Below are positions 36,937-46,839 of a stretch of 64,000 nt of DNA, in pieces. Within the stretch, counting starts at the first letter, position 1. Each line of letters begins with the position of its first letter. The translations under genes were made by a program, and so were the position numbers. The notes below the pieces were generated by a model. That model did no database searches. It was not told the origin of the DNA and worked only from the letters and a program-made list of their open reading frames with translations. Source of the DNA: Cinnamomum chago (lineage: Eukaryota > Streptophyta > Magnoliopsida > Laurales > Lauraceae). The DNA lies in NCBI GenBank assembly GCA_038049695.1, contig CP142456.1:22478501-22542500 (forward strand), given 5' to 3'.

Positions 36937-37205
36937 TGGGGTAAACTTCTCAAATGAAGCCAAAGGAACTAATTTTGAGACATGTAGATATAACGGAAGC
37001 TAGTGACAAGAATAGAAACAACAAGAATCAAGGCTCGAAAGAAGAGGCTGTGGTGAACCAACCACTACTTTAAAAGTCTATTTTTGGCCCATTGTGTTTC
37101 TGTATTTGTTTACCTAGAGCTTCAATATATTTCCTAGGCAGAGTAATTAAAAAAATCGAACCATTTGAAGATGATGGAGCTCAACATATGCAAGAATTAA
37201 ATCCT
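36937..37205. other. Unassigned intergenic sequence
   Basis: No gene or element recognised. Confidence 0.4.
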
Positions 37206-37523
37206 TCCCATTTAATTGGAGGCATGTTTGTTTCAATAGAATACATAAGAATTCATATCATAAGTAGTTAAAATTGAAGATCCAAAGTAAATATACAAAA
37301 ATGACCATCAAATAATCTCTTCTTGATGGAAAGTAAAGATGAAAAATGAATGCTTAGCCATCACCCTTGTAATACAAATCTTAGGAAAGTCAAAGTCTCA
37401 TCTACAATGCTACTTGATATCATTTCACCCCTTACCTCATATCGTCCACACTTTACATCTTTTCCTTCGGTAGAGCATGTTTGACGATAAACTCCTATGT
37501 ATTCTAATACAAACAAGCAAGTC
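37206..37523. mobile_element. MITE-like element of about 315 bp
   Basis: The left end CATGTTTGTTTCAATAGAAT and the right end (complement: CTTGCTTGTTTGTATTAGAA) are imperfect inverted repeats that both continue into ACATA(A/G)GA-like sequence, over about 35 bp. A diverged partial copy lies in the opposite orientation at 33525-33790. The target duplication is not clear, so the superfamily is open. Confidence 0.55.
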
Positions 37524-37808
37524 CTTGAAGTTTCACTAGAATTCTTGAAATAAATCGTATATTTTTATTTTATTTTTGTAGAAAAGTAATTTCATTAAAA
37601 GCAGGAAAACACCGAATAACAACAGAGGACCTAAAGAACAACACCTACGAAAGCAAATGGAAACCTAAAACCCCACAATAAGAGCATTGACTACCAGGAT
37701 GACCATTCCTGACTCCTTTGAACAAGTCTACATGCCAGAACCAAGTTCTTTTTATATATCGGTCAATATATCAGTCCTAGAATAATGGATACATTGATTT
37801 TTTTCAGC

Positions 37809-37810
<2 letters not shown>

Positions 37811-37848
<38 letters not shown>
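37811..37848. repeat. (GA)n microsatellite
   Basis: About 19 uninterrupted GA units. Confidence 0.95.
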
Positions 37849-39660
37849 CTAAAACTGTTCAGAAAATAAAAGATCTAGAAAAATATTTAGATAGAACATG
37901 TTTCAGTACAATTTAGGTTTCACACTAAACTCACACATATTCGTTAATGGTCATGGATGAAACCTTACATATCAGGTAACTGAAGTTTTAAATCATGTGT
38001 ATAAGCATAATTCTAACTAAAGTTTTTCTTCTTTTTTTACAGAATAGAAATTTGATTTAGAAAGCATCTTCTTAATTGAATTCCTATTTCAGCACTTGAC
38101 TGGTCAGTCAGAAAAAAAAAAAAACCATGAGGGAATTACTAATATCAATAATTATATGAAAGAGAGGATTGGAACTTTTCCATTTCTTTCATAGGAAACC
38201 AGCAATGGTGATTGAAAAGTAGAAAATATTACACCCAGAAGTTGTGGTTGTACTATAACACCGTAGAAACGATTCCCACCCTGAAAGAGACTGTTACAGA
38301 ATCCCTATTAATTCAATGAAAGTTTCAACAGCACACTGTACACTGTCACCCTTCATGATGCCTATCAATGATCTAATTTTTGGGCCTAAGATAACCCATT
38401 TCAGTGACTGTCAAACAAGATGCTGAGATTTCCATTTCCTGGGAAAATCCTCAAATGGCAAGCAAACAATTAATGGAGGATTTTGCACCAACCTGGTTTC
38501 CAGGTCCTTTTTGTCTCTAGTAACTGAAATTTTAGCCCTTCTACCAAAAAAAAAAAAGAGGACTAAAATTTTATAGCTCCATTGTTGAACTTTTTAAATG
38601 GACACCACTTTGATGGGACAATGCAACGAAGATGACAGTGATATATGATGATGATTTTTTCTGTGGTGATGGAGAGGGTGGATGAATGTATGAATGATAT
38701 GGGATAGTAAGAGCTGTAAGCTTTGATACCACATGAAAACAGTGAAATGCAACTCCCTTTCCTCAATATGTCTAGAGAGAACATAATACATTGTTCTTGC
38801 AGTAATCATATAATCAAGACCTCCCTCTTCCTCATTTTGCTTAGGGGGGCAATAAATTTACAAATTTTTATAGCGATAATCAGGATCAATCAAGAGCTAA
38901 TTAAAGATCAATCATGATCTTTTAGGAAAAAAAATTAAATCAGCTAAATTTTTTTTCCAAAAGTTATCTGACTTGAAGATTCTCTATTAGCCAAGTTTCA
39001 TTGTTTGGTCACCAGAATTAAAATAGGAAAAATAAATCCTCACTCTTGTGAAATAAAAAGAAAGCAAGAAGCGGAGACACACAAAATATATATACAATAG
39101 GCTGATTTTCAGAACTTGTGAAATAAGTCTCCATAAAATAAGTTCAACCACATGTCCTCCTCCCCTAATGACCACACATGGAAGGGGCTTTAATCTAATT
39201 CTTTCACTGTCAACTTGAACGCATGGCAATGATCTGACGGGTGTGGGCCCACTAGATCGGCTCTCACCCCTTTCTTATTGCACATACAATGAAAGAAACA
39301 AAAGAAACAATCCGGGAAAAAAAAATCAGTACGTAACTGAATGTCAAGGGTTCAAAACCCGAGGCAATGATCTCAAAACACCAACCCTATCATGAGAGAC
39401 ACGGCTCACCCACCCACTCAAATCATACCAATCACTCCCTCCGAAGATGTTACATAGACAAAACAAAAGGAGGAACCCTAAAAATCAATGGAGATAAGGC
39501 AAATAAATTAAGCAAAAAAGAAGAGAACAATATTACAAATCATAGGTGATCTAAACAGATGAACCCAATAAAAAGATAACATACCCATTTCGTTTCTTCC
39601 ACTATCTTGTAGGATTTTCGAGGGTTTTTTTTGAAGAAAACCCTAAAATGAAAGTTGAGG
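37849..39660. other. Low-copy region downstream of MIR167
   Basis: No protein-coding frame was found. On the minus strand this is 3' of the MIR167 hairpin and may hold the rest of the primary transcript, but I see no decisive signal for its end. Confidence 0.35.
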
Positions 39661-39705
39661 GGTTGGAGGGGCTAGATTAGGGTTTCCTTGTGCTCCCCAT
39701 CAACA

Positions 39706-39727
39706 GGTGAAACTGCCATTATGATCT
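39706..39727 (-). ncRNA. miR167*: miR167 star (3p)
   Basis: This strand resembles known miR167 star sequences (GATCATG-TGGCAGTTTCACC type) and leaves a 2-nt 3' overhang in the duplex. Confidence 0.85.
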
Positions 39728-39775
39728 GATTCTTTTCGTGAGAGCTTTGGTGGGATAGATCATAGAAGTAAATCA

Positions 39776-39796
39776 GAGATCATGCTGGCAGCTTCA
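39776..39796 (-). ncRNA. miR167: Mature miR167 (5p)
   Basis: The 21-nt minus-strand segment starts with U and matches the miR167 family at its first 20 positions, with C as base 21. It should load into AGO1 by its 5' U. Confidence 0.93.
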
Positions 39797-39815
39797 ACAG
39801 TTAGTGGTGCACCCT

Positions 39816-40164
39816 AACCCAAGAGGAAAGATAACTTCTCCCTCTCAGGATTACTCTTCTTCTTCCTCAAAAGGGTTGTTTTGGGAGGAAGGAGAGGAGG
39901 GAGAATAAATAGAAGAAGGTGGGAAGGTATTCAATGGCAATTTCTCTTCTGTATTGGCCTTTTGGTTATTGTTTTATTGGTTGTAAGACTTAGAAAAGTC
40001 TTTGATAATAAAAAAGATGTGGTCCCAAGAAACAAACAAGAGAAAAATTGAATATTGTCATACCCACGCCACCACCATGCGGTTATAGGATTCCTCAATT
40101 TACCAAGAGCCTTTAATAGGTTTAGGGAGGCCTTTCAGCCATCTCCCTATCTCATTCAAGGAGA

Positions 40165-40168
<4 letters not shown>
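39816..40168 (-). other. MIR167: Upstream part of the MIR167 transcription unit or promoter
   Basis: No coding frame. On the minus strand this lies between the (GA)n tract and the hairpin and is the likely 5' part of the primary transcript. Splice sites and a TATA box cannot be assigned with confidence; CATATAATAAGG near 40335-40347 is one candidate TATA region. Confidence 0.35.

Positions 40169-40202
<34 letters not shown>
40169..40202. repeat. (CT)n microsatellite
   Basis: About 17 CT units, which read as GA on the strand of MIR167. GA-rich tracts are common in plant 5' leaders and core promoters. Confidence 0.95.
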
Positions 40203-40205
<3 letters not shown>

Positions 40206-42278
40206 AAGAGAAAAGGTGCATAAAACAGGAGGGGGTGCATGGGGGACCATATTCAATGCATAAGGTTCATAGAAAGAAAAAGGAAAGAGCATCTGGAACC
40301 TCACCATATCATGTGATCTCTCCCAATCCATCACCCTTATTATATGATGCATTCCTTACAAGCCTCTATTCTTAGTTTAGGATGATACCATTTTTGATAC
40401 ACACTATGTGAATTAGAGGTGGCACTTGCGTGTCTAGTCATAAGTGACTCAAGCTAAGCCAGACACACATTATATGTGAATAAACCCAAACCAATGAAAC
40501 CCAAGCCCAGTCAACTTGGGCGCTAACATTACTAACATTCCTTACCTGAGTGCAATATTGGGTTAAGATTACAGTCATTTCAAGTACAGAAACGTCTGTT
40601 TTAGTTTTTTAAAGGAAATAAAGTTTAGACAGTATACGTACGTCATACATAGTACAGTGTGTGAATATAACAACACAATACGACATGTATGTCGTTTTTT
40701 TTTTAACCCAAAAATTTAATGTAATAATGAGCACCTTTCATTGTGATACGGACTCTTTGTCATAATATTTATATTTATATATTTGCATATGTTTATTGGT
40801 AAGTTCGTACTTGGGTGGAATTCATATTAGCCATGGGTGCCTACTCCTTCATTGAGTACTGATCCTTGATTTTTTTAATAATTAAGCTGAATTATTTAGT
40901 GCCCTATACAAATATAAAAAAAATCTACCCACAAACATGTATTCTCCTTGATTTTTTTTTCTTTTGTAGTATTTCAAAAGAGAAACAAGTTATAGAAAGA
41001 GAAACAAAATTTAAGAAAAATGAATATTGTTATGAGCTTTTATTACTAGACAAGTAAACACCTGTTCTTTTAATACATAAACTACTTTTGAAGCATGGTT
41101 TTCCATGTTTGGAAGAAAACTAAGGTGGGGATGGTTGTTATCAGGTTATTTTAACCTCTTAAAAATCTGAGACCTTTTAACATATATAGAGACAATGAGG
41201 AAACAATTTTTAACTGGTTCCCTATCTAGGCCCTTATTTAAACTAGACCTCTCTAACTATTTTCAACTATGTGGTCATGCTTGTCTGCTTCCGTATTCAC
41301 TTTGAGTAGTATATAGTTCATGAGTTGCCAAAGTCTTTACCACTCGCTAGTCAACTACTAATGGAACATGAAGGGCATTTAAAGCCACAAAAGAACTTCC
41401 GGTGCGCTTAAGGGAAAAAAATACCAAAAAAGGGGTTCAATGATCGATAATATCAAGGTCCCAAGATTAAAGGTCTTTCAAACGAGTAATTGATATTAAT
41501 TTATCTTGACGCAGCCAAAAAATGATGTCAATTAAAGAGATGAAAATAATTAAATGCCCTTGCCCAATGCCCCTCCTACAAATCATAAATTGATGTCTAA
41601 CTATTTGTAAGTTTTCATAAATTGATGTCTAACTAATTGGCCAAGGAAACATATATGTTTAACGGGAATTCCAAGGAATATTAAGAAATGTATTTCTGAA
41701 AAGTGTCTCAAATTGAAGAATAAATGTACATATTCATATATTGGGAATCAAGTAATCTCCCTTTAATGGAGCTAGAATGAGTTAAGGGGAGATGGAAATT
41801 TGATAGCAATTATGGTTTTTCAATTTCATTTTAGCAGTTTTAGTCATTATTATAATAATTTTTTGAGCAAGTGGGATTGCCCCAAAAACTCAACTGTCTA
41901 GTTCCACCTCCCTCAAACAAAAATTCCGAATCTATCATGGACCTCAAATGTGCACAATCCAACCATCCCTTCTCCGTAATATTGTTGCCCTTAGGATCCA
42001 ACCTATTGCTATCTAATCCCCATCTTGGATTAAAAGATTTTATTCCTACTTCTCCTGAATATTAAATCCTTCAAAGAAAGTTTTCACAAATATGATCCTT
42101 TACACTTCAAATTTAACCTTGACTTTGGGAGAAAAAAAAAAGATAGTCTCCACTAGGTACTGCACCCCACTTTCTTCCATTAGTTCCAATCAGAACCAGT
42201 CCGACCCATGCCCAAACCTTTGCCAAAACTCAAGAAAATCGTGTCCCTGTGATTTTTCTTCTTTGCCACTTGATCCCC
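40203..42278. other. Unassigned intergenic sequence
   Basis: AT-rich, with short open frames only and none with gene-like content. No RNA gene or element ends recognised. Confidence 0.4.
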
Positions 42279-42690
42279 AAACTATCATCAATTTCTTGAT
42301 CCAAACACTACTTAAAATTACCTGTATTTTACCCCTCTCAAAATAACAATGGCCGAAGAAGAGAAGAATGATGTGATCATTGTTACCTAGAAAATGCTTA
42401 AATATGCATTTAGAGAAATGAAGATGTTAAAGTTAATGGAAGGCCAAGCACCCAAAAAAAAGAGATGTATTTTATGATCCAAACTATCATCAATTTCATG
42501 ATCCAAACAGTACTTACAATTACCTGCATTTTACCCCTCTCAAAATAAAATGACAGAGAAGAATGATGTGAGAAGATGTAAGAATTGGGGGAAGCCCATT
42601 ATGGGATCATTGTTGCCTTGGAAAATGCTTAAATATGCATTTAGAGAAGTGAAGATATTAAATTTAATGAAAGCCCAAGCACCAAAACAA
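42279..42690. repeat. Two-copy tandem duplication, about 200 bp per unit
   Basis: CCAAACTATCATCAATTTC, then ATCCAAAC, TTACCTG and TTTTACCCCTCTCAAAATAA, occurs near 42283-42346 and again near 42478-42546. Both are followed by GAGAAGAATGATGTG, ATCATTGTT and AAATGCTTAAATATGCATTT. The two units differ by scattered changes. Confidence 0.85.
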
Positions 42691-43451
42691 AACAAAAGAT
42701 GGATATGGTTGAAGAAAATTAGCAAGTGAAGATTTTTTTTTTTTTTTTTCAGTTATATGACAGTAAGTTAAGACTTGTTTGGAGACCGCCAGCTCCGTAA
42801 GTTTAAGAATCTTTTTATAGTTTTGCATTAGAACAAAAATTAGCTAGACTACTTTGGAATTCTTTATAAACAAGAAAACAATAAACAATAAACGAGCATT
42901 TTAAAATGACAGCAGGCCAACAGCAAGGCCTGAACCTTGTCGCAATGACTTGAATTGTGATTACATTTATTACAGGGCTAGGAGTCTGTACACAGAATCT
43001 TCAATCTTGAGTATTTTAAGGCGTAGATGGCGGAGTAATGGGATCTGACACTATCAGCGAATGAGACAATGGGCATAACTGGGGGTAGTTAGAGAAACAC
43101 ACGTATTTCTGGACTCTTTTCAGTCTTTTGCACGCAGACAAGTGGAATGCAGTGAGTCCCATTTATAGTTATTTGGGTCCACCAAAACACAAGGTCAAAA
43201 CAACATTTAATTTATCATGAGAATCCTTATAAGAGTATCTTGTTAAAAAAAATTACTAGGCCTGAAGAAATGGGCTCTCCTACGGTCCTACCACCCTCCC
43301 TCCCTCCTTGTATGAGATTTCTTAATTTTACTCTTAACAGAATCATAAGAAAGATTAATCATATGTTGAATAACATGCTAATATTGTAGATGATTCATGA
43401 TGGTTTTGGGCGTAATTGGCCATTTGCTATTTCTAGTACACATAGTATATA
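42691..43451. other. Unassigned intergenic sequence
   Basis: No gene recognised. There is a T-rich tract near 42731-42750 and otherwise ordinary AT-rich DNA. Confidence 0.4.
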
Positions 43452-43490
43452 CTAGCCCAATAACCCGTGCTTAGCACGGTATCTCCCTAC
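43452..43490 (-). mobile_element. Helitron-like 3' end
   Basis: On the minus strand a short perfect hairpin (CCGTGCT-A-AGCACGG, about 43464-43479) lies about 8 bp before CTAG, and the next base is T. A hairpin followed by CTRR and T is the hallmark of a Helitron 3' terminus. The 5' TC end was not found, so the body of the element (to the right) is undefined. Confidence 0.4.
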
Positions 43491-44598
43491 ATTGCAAAAT
43501 AAATTATTACATATTAAAAAAAATATTACCTCTTTCCATAGGACAAGTTGGATAAAATAGAGATAAAGAAATTGGAGCAAAAATGATATAGTTACGTAGG
43601 AACAACTAAAACATGAGTGGTTTGATGGAAAAATGAGTGGGTAGTTGATCTGTCGTGGAAATCAATCAAATTACCAAACTAAACTATTAGTATAGTAGTA
43701 GAGTAAGGGTCAAACCCACAGAGATTGTTAATTGTTTAAAAACCAAGGTTGAATTTAATTTTAATTCCAAAAAGAGTGATTGATTGTTGAATTTTCTAAA
43801 ATAACTGAGAACTGAAATTAAAGCAGAATTATAATTAAATTAAACGATGAACAAGTTAAAAAAAGAATTCCTAGGGTTGTCGAATTCACCACTAATCTTG
43901 CAACTATCTTCAATTGTATTAATTTTCGGTTATTATATTAAGATGTAAAGATGTATTTTAGCTACAAGCCAAAATACAATCACCAAGAAAATCACGCACA
44001 AAAACCCCAAGTACGAATTATCTTTGGATAATTCGAACTGTCTACGTTACTTCTACTGTCATAGACACGATTCGTTTTCCTAAGTTATAACTCGTCCTAC
44101 GGTTTTGGTGAATGTATAAGAATCATCATTATATAACCACATATGAAAAATCACAGAAATTGAACATGTGAAAATAAAATAAAACCATTAATTGCAATAA
44201 ATCTCAATGTTATACAATCAACATCCCAATGTGATTACTCCAAAAATTAAATACAAAAAAGATAGAGTTACTTGACTAGGGTTTCATCTAAACCCTAGGA
44301 ATAGGAGAAGCTTAGCCCATGATGGTGGAAGAGGAGGAAACCATAGCCATGGAGTTCTTCATCTTCTTCTTTTGGGTTGTCTTCTTCTTCTCCTTCTTTT
44401 TCCTCTTTCTCTCCTTCCACCTCCAAACTAGAACCACCGAATGATAGATCCCCCTTCACCTCCTAATATCTCTCCTTTTTGTTAAAACCCTCTTTCCTTA
44501 TCTCTTAAGAGAAAATCAATGAAAATCCCGTAATTAATAAAAAGAGGCCCAAGGAAGGGTGATAGAAGGCTCCAAATTGGGTTCTTTTATGCTAAAAT
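43491..44598. other. Unassigned, probably element-derived sequence
   Basis: No protein domain. The stretch near 43690-43930 (GTCAAACCCACAGAGATTG, then CCTAGGGTTGTCGAATTCACC) has the flavour of widely repeated non-coding plant DNA. It may be the body of the Helitron-like element or of another repeat. The LARD array begins at 44599. Confidence 0.35.
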
Positions 44599-45144
44599 TG
44601 TTAGGGAATTTGTAGATTGCAATTTGATGGATGCATAATCATTCTAACATCATTTGATTCACACACATGCATTGATTTTAGAAATCTTGAAATCTTGTTT
44701 TTAAACATGCATTTTTTTTAGAGTTGTAAAAGTATTGATTTATGCATGATTTATTTTTATATCTTGGATGCATTTGTTTTAAAAAAGAGTTTTTAGAAAT
44801 CAAGCAAGCCTATGTTTTAAATCTTTCAAATCTTTTTAGGCTTTTTATGTTCATGTTTTAAAAACCCTTAGAATGTTTTAAAACATGTTTTTCAAGCTTG
44901 ATTTAGTGGCAAAAAAGTTTCCACAGAAAATACCTTCAATATACAATTTTTGGGAATTTTGGTCCTAGGGGGTCGACCAGCAGTGTGGCCGGTCGACCGG
45001 CCCAGGGGACCCGGTCGACCGGCCACGCTGCAGGTCGACTGGGTCATTGTACACCAACGGCCAGAAATATGACCGTTGTGTGTACCCGGTCGACCGGGCC
45101 CTGTCATGGGGTCGACCGGGTGGCTAGCCGTTGGGATTTTTTTT

Positions 45145-45153
45145 CTATAAATA
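45145..45153 (+). promoter_or_regulatory. TATA box of LARD LTR 1
   Basis: CTATAAATA follows the palindrome cluster. The same box occurs at 51948-51956, 57182-57190 and 62425-62433 in the other array LTRs. Transcription would start about 30 bp downstream and leave a very long R-U5 (about 1.65 kb). Confidence 0.7.
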
Positions 45154-45316
45154 TGAGTTCTTTCCTTTGCCAAAAGTTGAGAATCTTTAAGGCCCTCCTT
45201 GAGGGGTTTTGAGGCATATCAAAGGGAAATGAACTAAGGGATGAAGGGGATCATTAGGAAAGCTAAAGCTTGGATTAATGAAGTTAAATCACCAAGTAGG
45301 CTCTACTTTCCTTAAT

Positions 45317-45926
45317 CATATGTTTTCATGCTTTGTTTTATTTTTGGTAAATCATTTGTAGCATGATAAACTATGTTGTGTTGTATCCTTAACATGTTTT
45401 ATGTTTTGAATTGATTTATTGTTTTGGATACATCACCATTGATTAAATCCAAGTAGTACTTTATCTTCGGTAAATCTAAGTAGATCATGTTAATGAAAGA
45501 ACCTTTGAAATTATATGTAACATGATTCCTATACTTGGTTGAATCTATGGTTGTTGTTTTTCAACATAAGAAAATCACTTTCAAAACTATCTTATGTTTT
45601 GGATTCAACTTCTTTACAAATCATATGTTTTCATGTTTTGTTTTATCTTTGATAAATCTTTAGTAGCATGTTAACCTATGATGTGTTGTATCCTTAGCAT
45701 GTTTTATATTTTGAATTGATCTATTGTTTTGGATGCATCATCATTGATTCAACCCAAGTAGTACTTTATCCTTGGTAAATCTAAGTAGATCATGTTAATG
45801 GAAACATCTTTGAAATTAGATGTAACATGATCCATATACTTGGTTGAATCTTTGGTTGTTTTTTTCCATTATAAGAAAATCTTTTTCAAATATATCTTAT
45901 GTTTTGGATTCAACATGTTTACAAAT
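45317..45926 (+). repeat. Two 305-bp tandem blocks inside the LTR
   Basis: Units 45317-45621 and 45622-45926 both start CATATGTTTTCATG and end just before the next CATATG. Each contains GTAGCATG, ATTGATTTATTG-like and AGATCATGTTAATG strings. They are diverged from one another by perhaps 10-15 percent by eye, yet each is conserved across all array LTRs, so the doubling predates the arrays. Confidence 0.85.
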
Positions 45927-46440
45927 CATATGTAACTTTGTTTTAAAGTTTCACAACTTGCCTTGCATTGATTGGTATATCATATTCAAGTTGTATTTAT
46001 AATTACATATGATTTGTCCCCTAATTTCAATCAAATCTATTTTTATGTTTTATGAGCTACATTGTTGATTTGATTGACATCCCTATGCATCACATGTTTA
46101 GAGCTAATTAATTTCATACAACTTGTGAATCTTTGACATCATTAACAAGTTGTTACTTTTAACATGTGACTTGCATTCTATCCACAATCATAAATGTTTT
46201 TATGAGCTAAAACTTTCAAAAGCCTTAGGCACACATTTATGAGCTTTCTTTTTAAAAAAATAATGATTGAGGACATCATACACACATCATGAGCATACAT
46301 CTTTGCATTCAATTAGTGTGTGTGAGTTTGTTTTACACTTCCATATCCGCCTATTTAAGAGGCATTGTAATGAGCTTAATTGAATCTCCATCAAGTGTAT
46401 TATAGACACTAATTAGTGAGATAACCAACCTTTGGTTGAA

Positions 46441-46580
46441 GAGGTTATTGCTTAGCCTATAAAAGCATAATGTAAAGGTTATTGCTAAGCCTTGAAAAGC
46501 ATATTGTAAAGGTTATTGCTTAGTCTTGAAAAACATATTGTAAAGGTTATTGCTTAGCCTATTGAAAAGCATAAATAGTG
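46441..46580 (+). repeat. Four tandem units of about 34 bp in LTR U5
   Basis: The unit core is AGGTTATTGCTTAGCC plus AAAAGCATA(A/T)TGTAA. The series repeats in every LTR of the family, for example 53250-53392 and, in reverse, about 4450-4600. Confidence 0.85.
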
Positions 46581-46827
46581 GAAATCCGGTGGGGTGTTGG
46601 ATCACAAGCCGGTAGTGGATGTAGGCATTGAGGCCGAACCACTATAAATCCTTGTGTGATGGTGCTTGCTTTGCGGTGATTGTTTTCATTAAGCTTCCGC
46701 ATTTTATTTGATAATCATCACTTATGACTAGTTTAATTTAAAGAAGTTAAAATTTATCTTAATTGGTCATAATTGGAGCTCACCCTATTCACCCCCCCTC
46801 TAGGGTTCGGATCCCCGGACTTACAAT

Positions 46828-46839
46828 TGGTATCAGAGC
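46828..46839 (+). other. Primer-binding site (initiator Met tRNA)
   Basis: TGGTATCAGAGC lies two bases after the LTR. Identical sites lie at 53641-53652 and 58878-58889. Confidence 0.92.

Larger units (their letters stand above)
39690..39815 (-). ncRNA. MIR167: miR167 precursor hairpin
   Basis: The minus strand folds into a stem-loop with a mature miR167 on the 5' arm (39776-39796, beginning TGAAGCTGCCAGCATGATCT) and a star strand on the 3' arm (39706-39727, beginning AGATCATAATGGCAG). The two arms pair over 20 positions with only two adjacent mismatches and one G-U pair near the 5' end, and the star has a two-base 3' overhang (CC). The loop is 48 nt. Below the duplex, CACTAAC pairs with GTTGATG and GTGCACC with GGGGAGCAC, extending the stem as DCL1 needs. 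miR167 is conserved across land plants and directs cleavage of ARF6/ARF8 auxin-response-factor mRNAs. The star strand and the lower stem are the main evidence that this is a real precursor rather than a target site. A (GA)n tract on the transcribed strand lies about 370 bp upstream. Confidence 0.93.
44599..46825 (+). mobile_element. LTR 1 of the right-hand LARD array
   Basis: 2227 bp with TGTTAGGG...GGACTTACA ends, followed by two bases and the primer-binding site. The palindrome cluster lies at about 44970-45125, with more palindromes than in the other copies, and the TATA box CTATAAATA lies at 45145-45153. Two 305-bp tandem blocks lie at 45317-45621 and 45622-45926, and four units of about 34 bp (GGTTATTGCTTAGCC) at 46441-46580. 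Left of it no polypurine tract is present, so this is the true left edge of the array. Confidence 0.92.

Noticed and set aside
39776-39796. Possibility that the miR167-like string is a target or mimic site
   Set aside because: The sequence is the miRNA sense itself on the minus strand and has a matching star with correct overhang, which a target or mimic site would not have.
40055-40375. 106-residue plus-strand frame with a Leu-Ser run
   Set aside because: The run comes from the (CT)n microsatellite, and the frame lies antisense to the region upstream of MIR167. No other coding evidence.
46441-46580. Four regularly spaced short repeats considered as a CRISPR array
   Set aside because: Units are directly adjacent, diverged and inside a plant LTR; there are no unique spacers.
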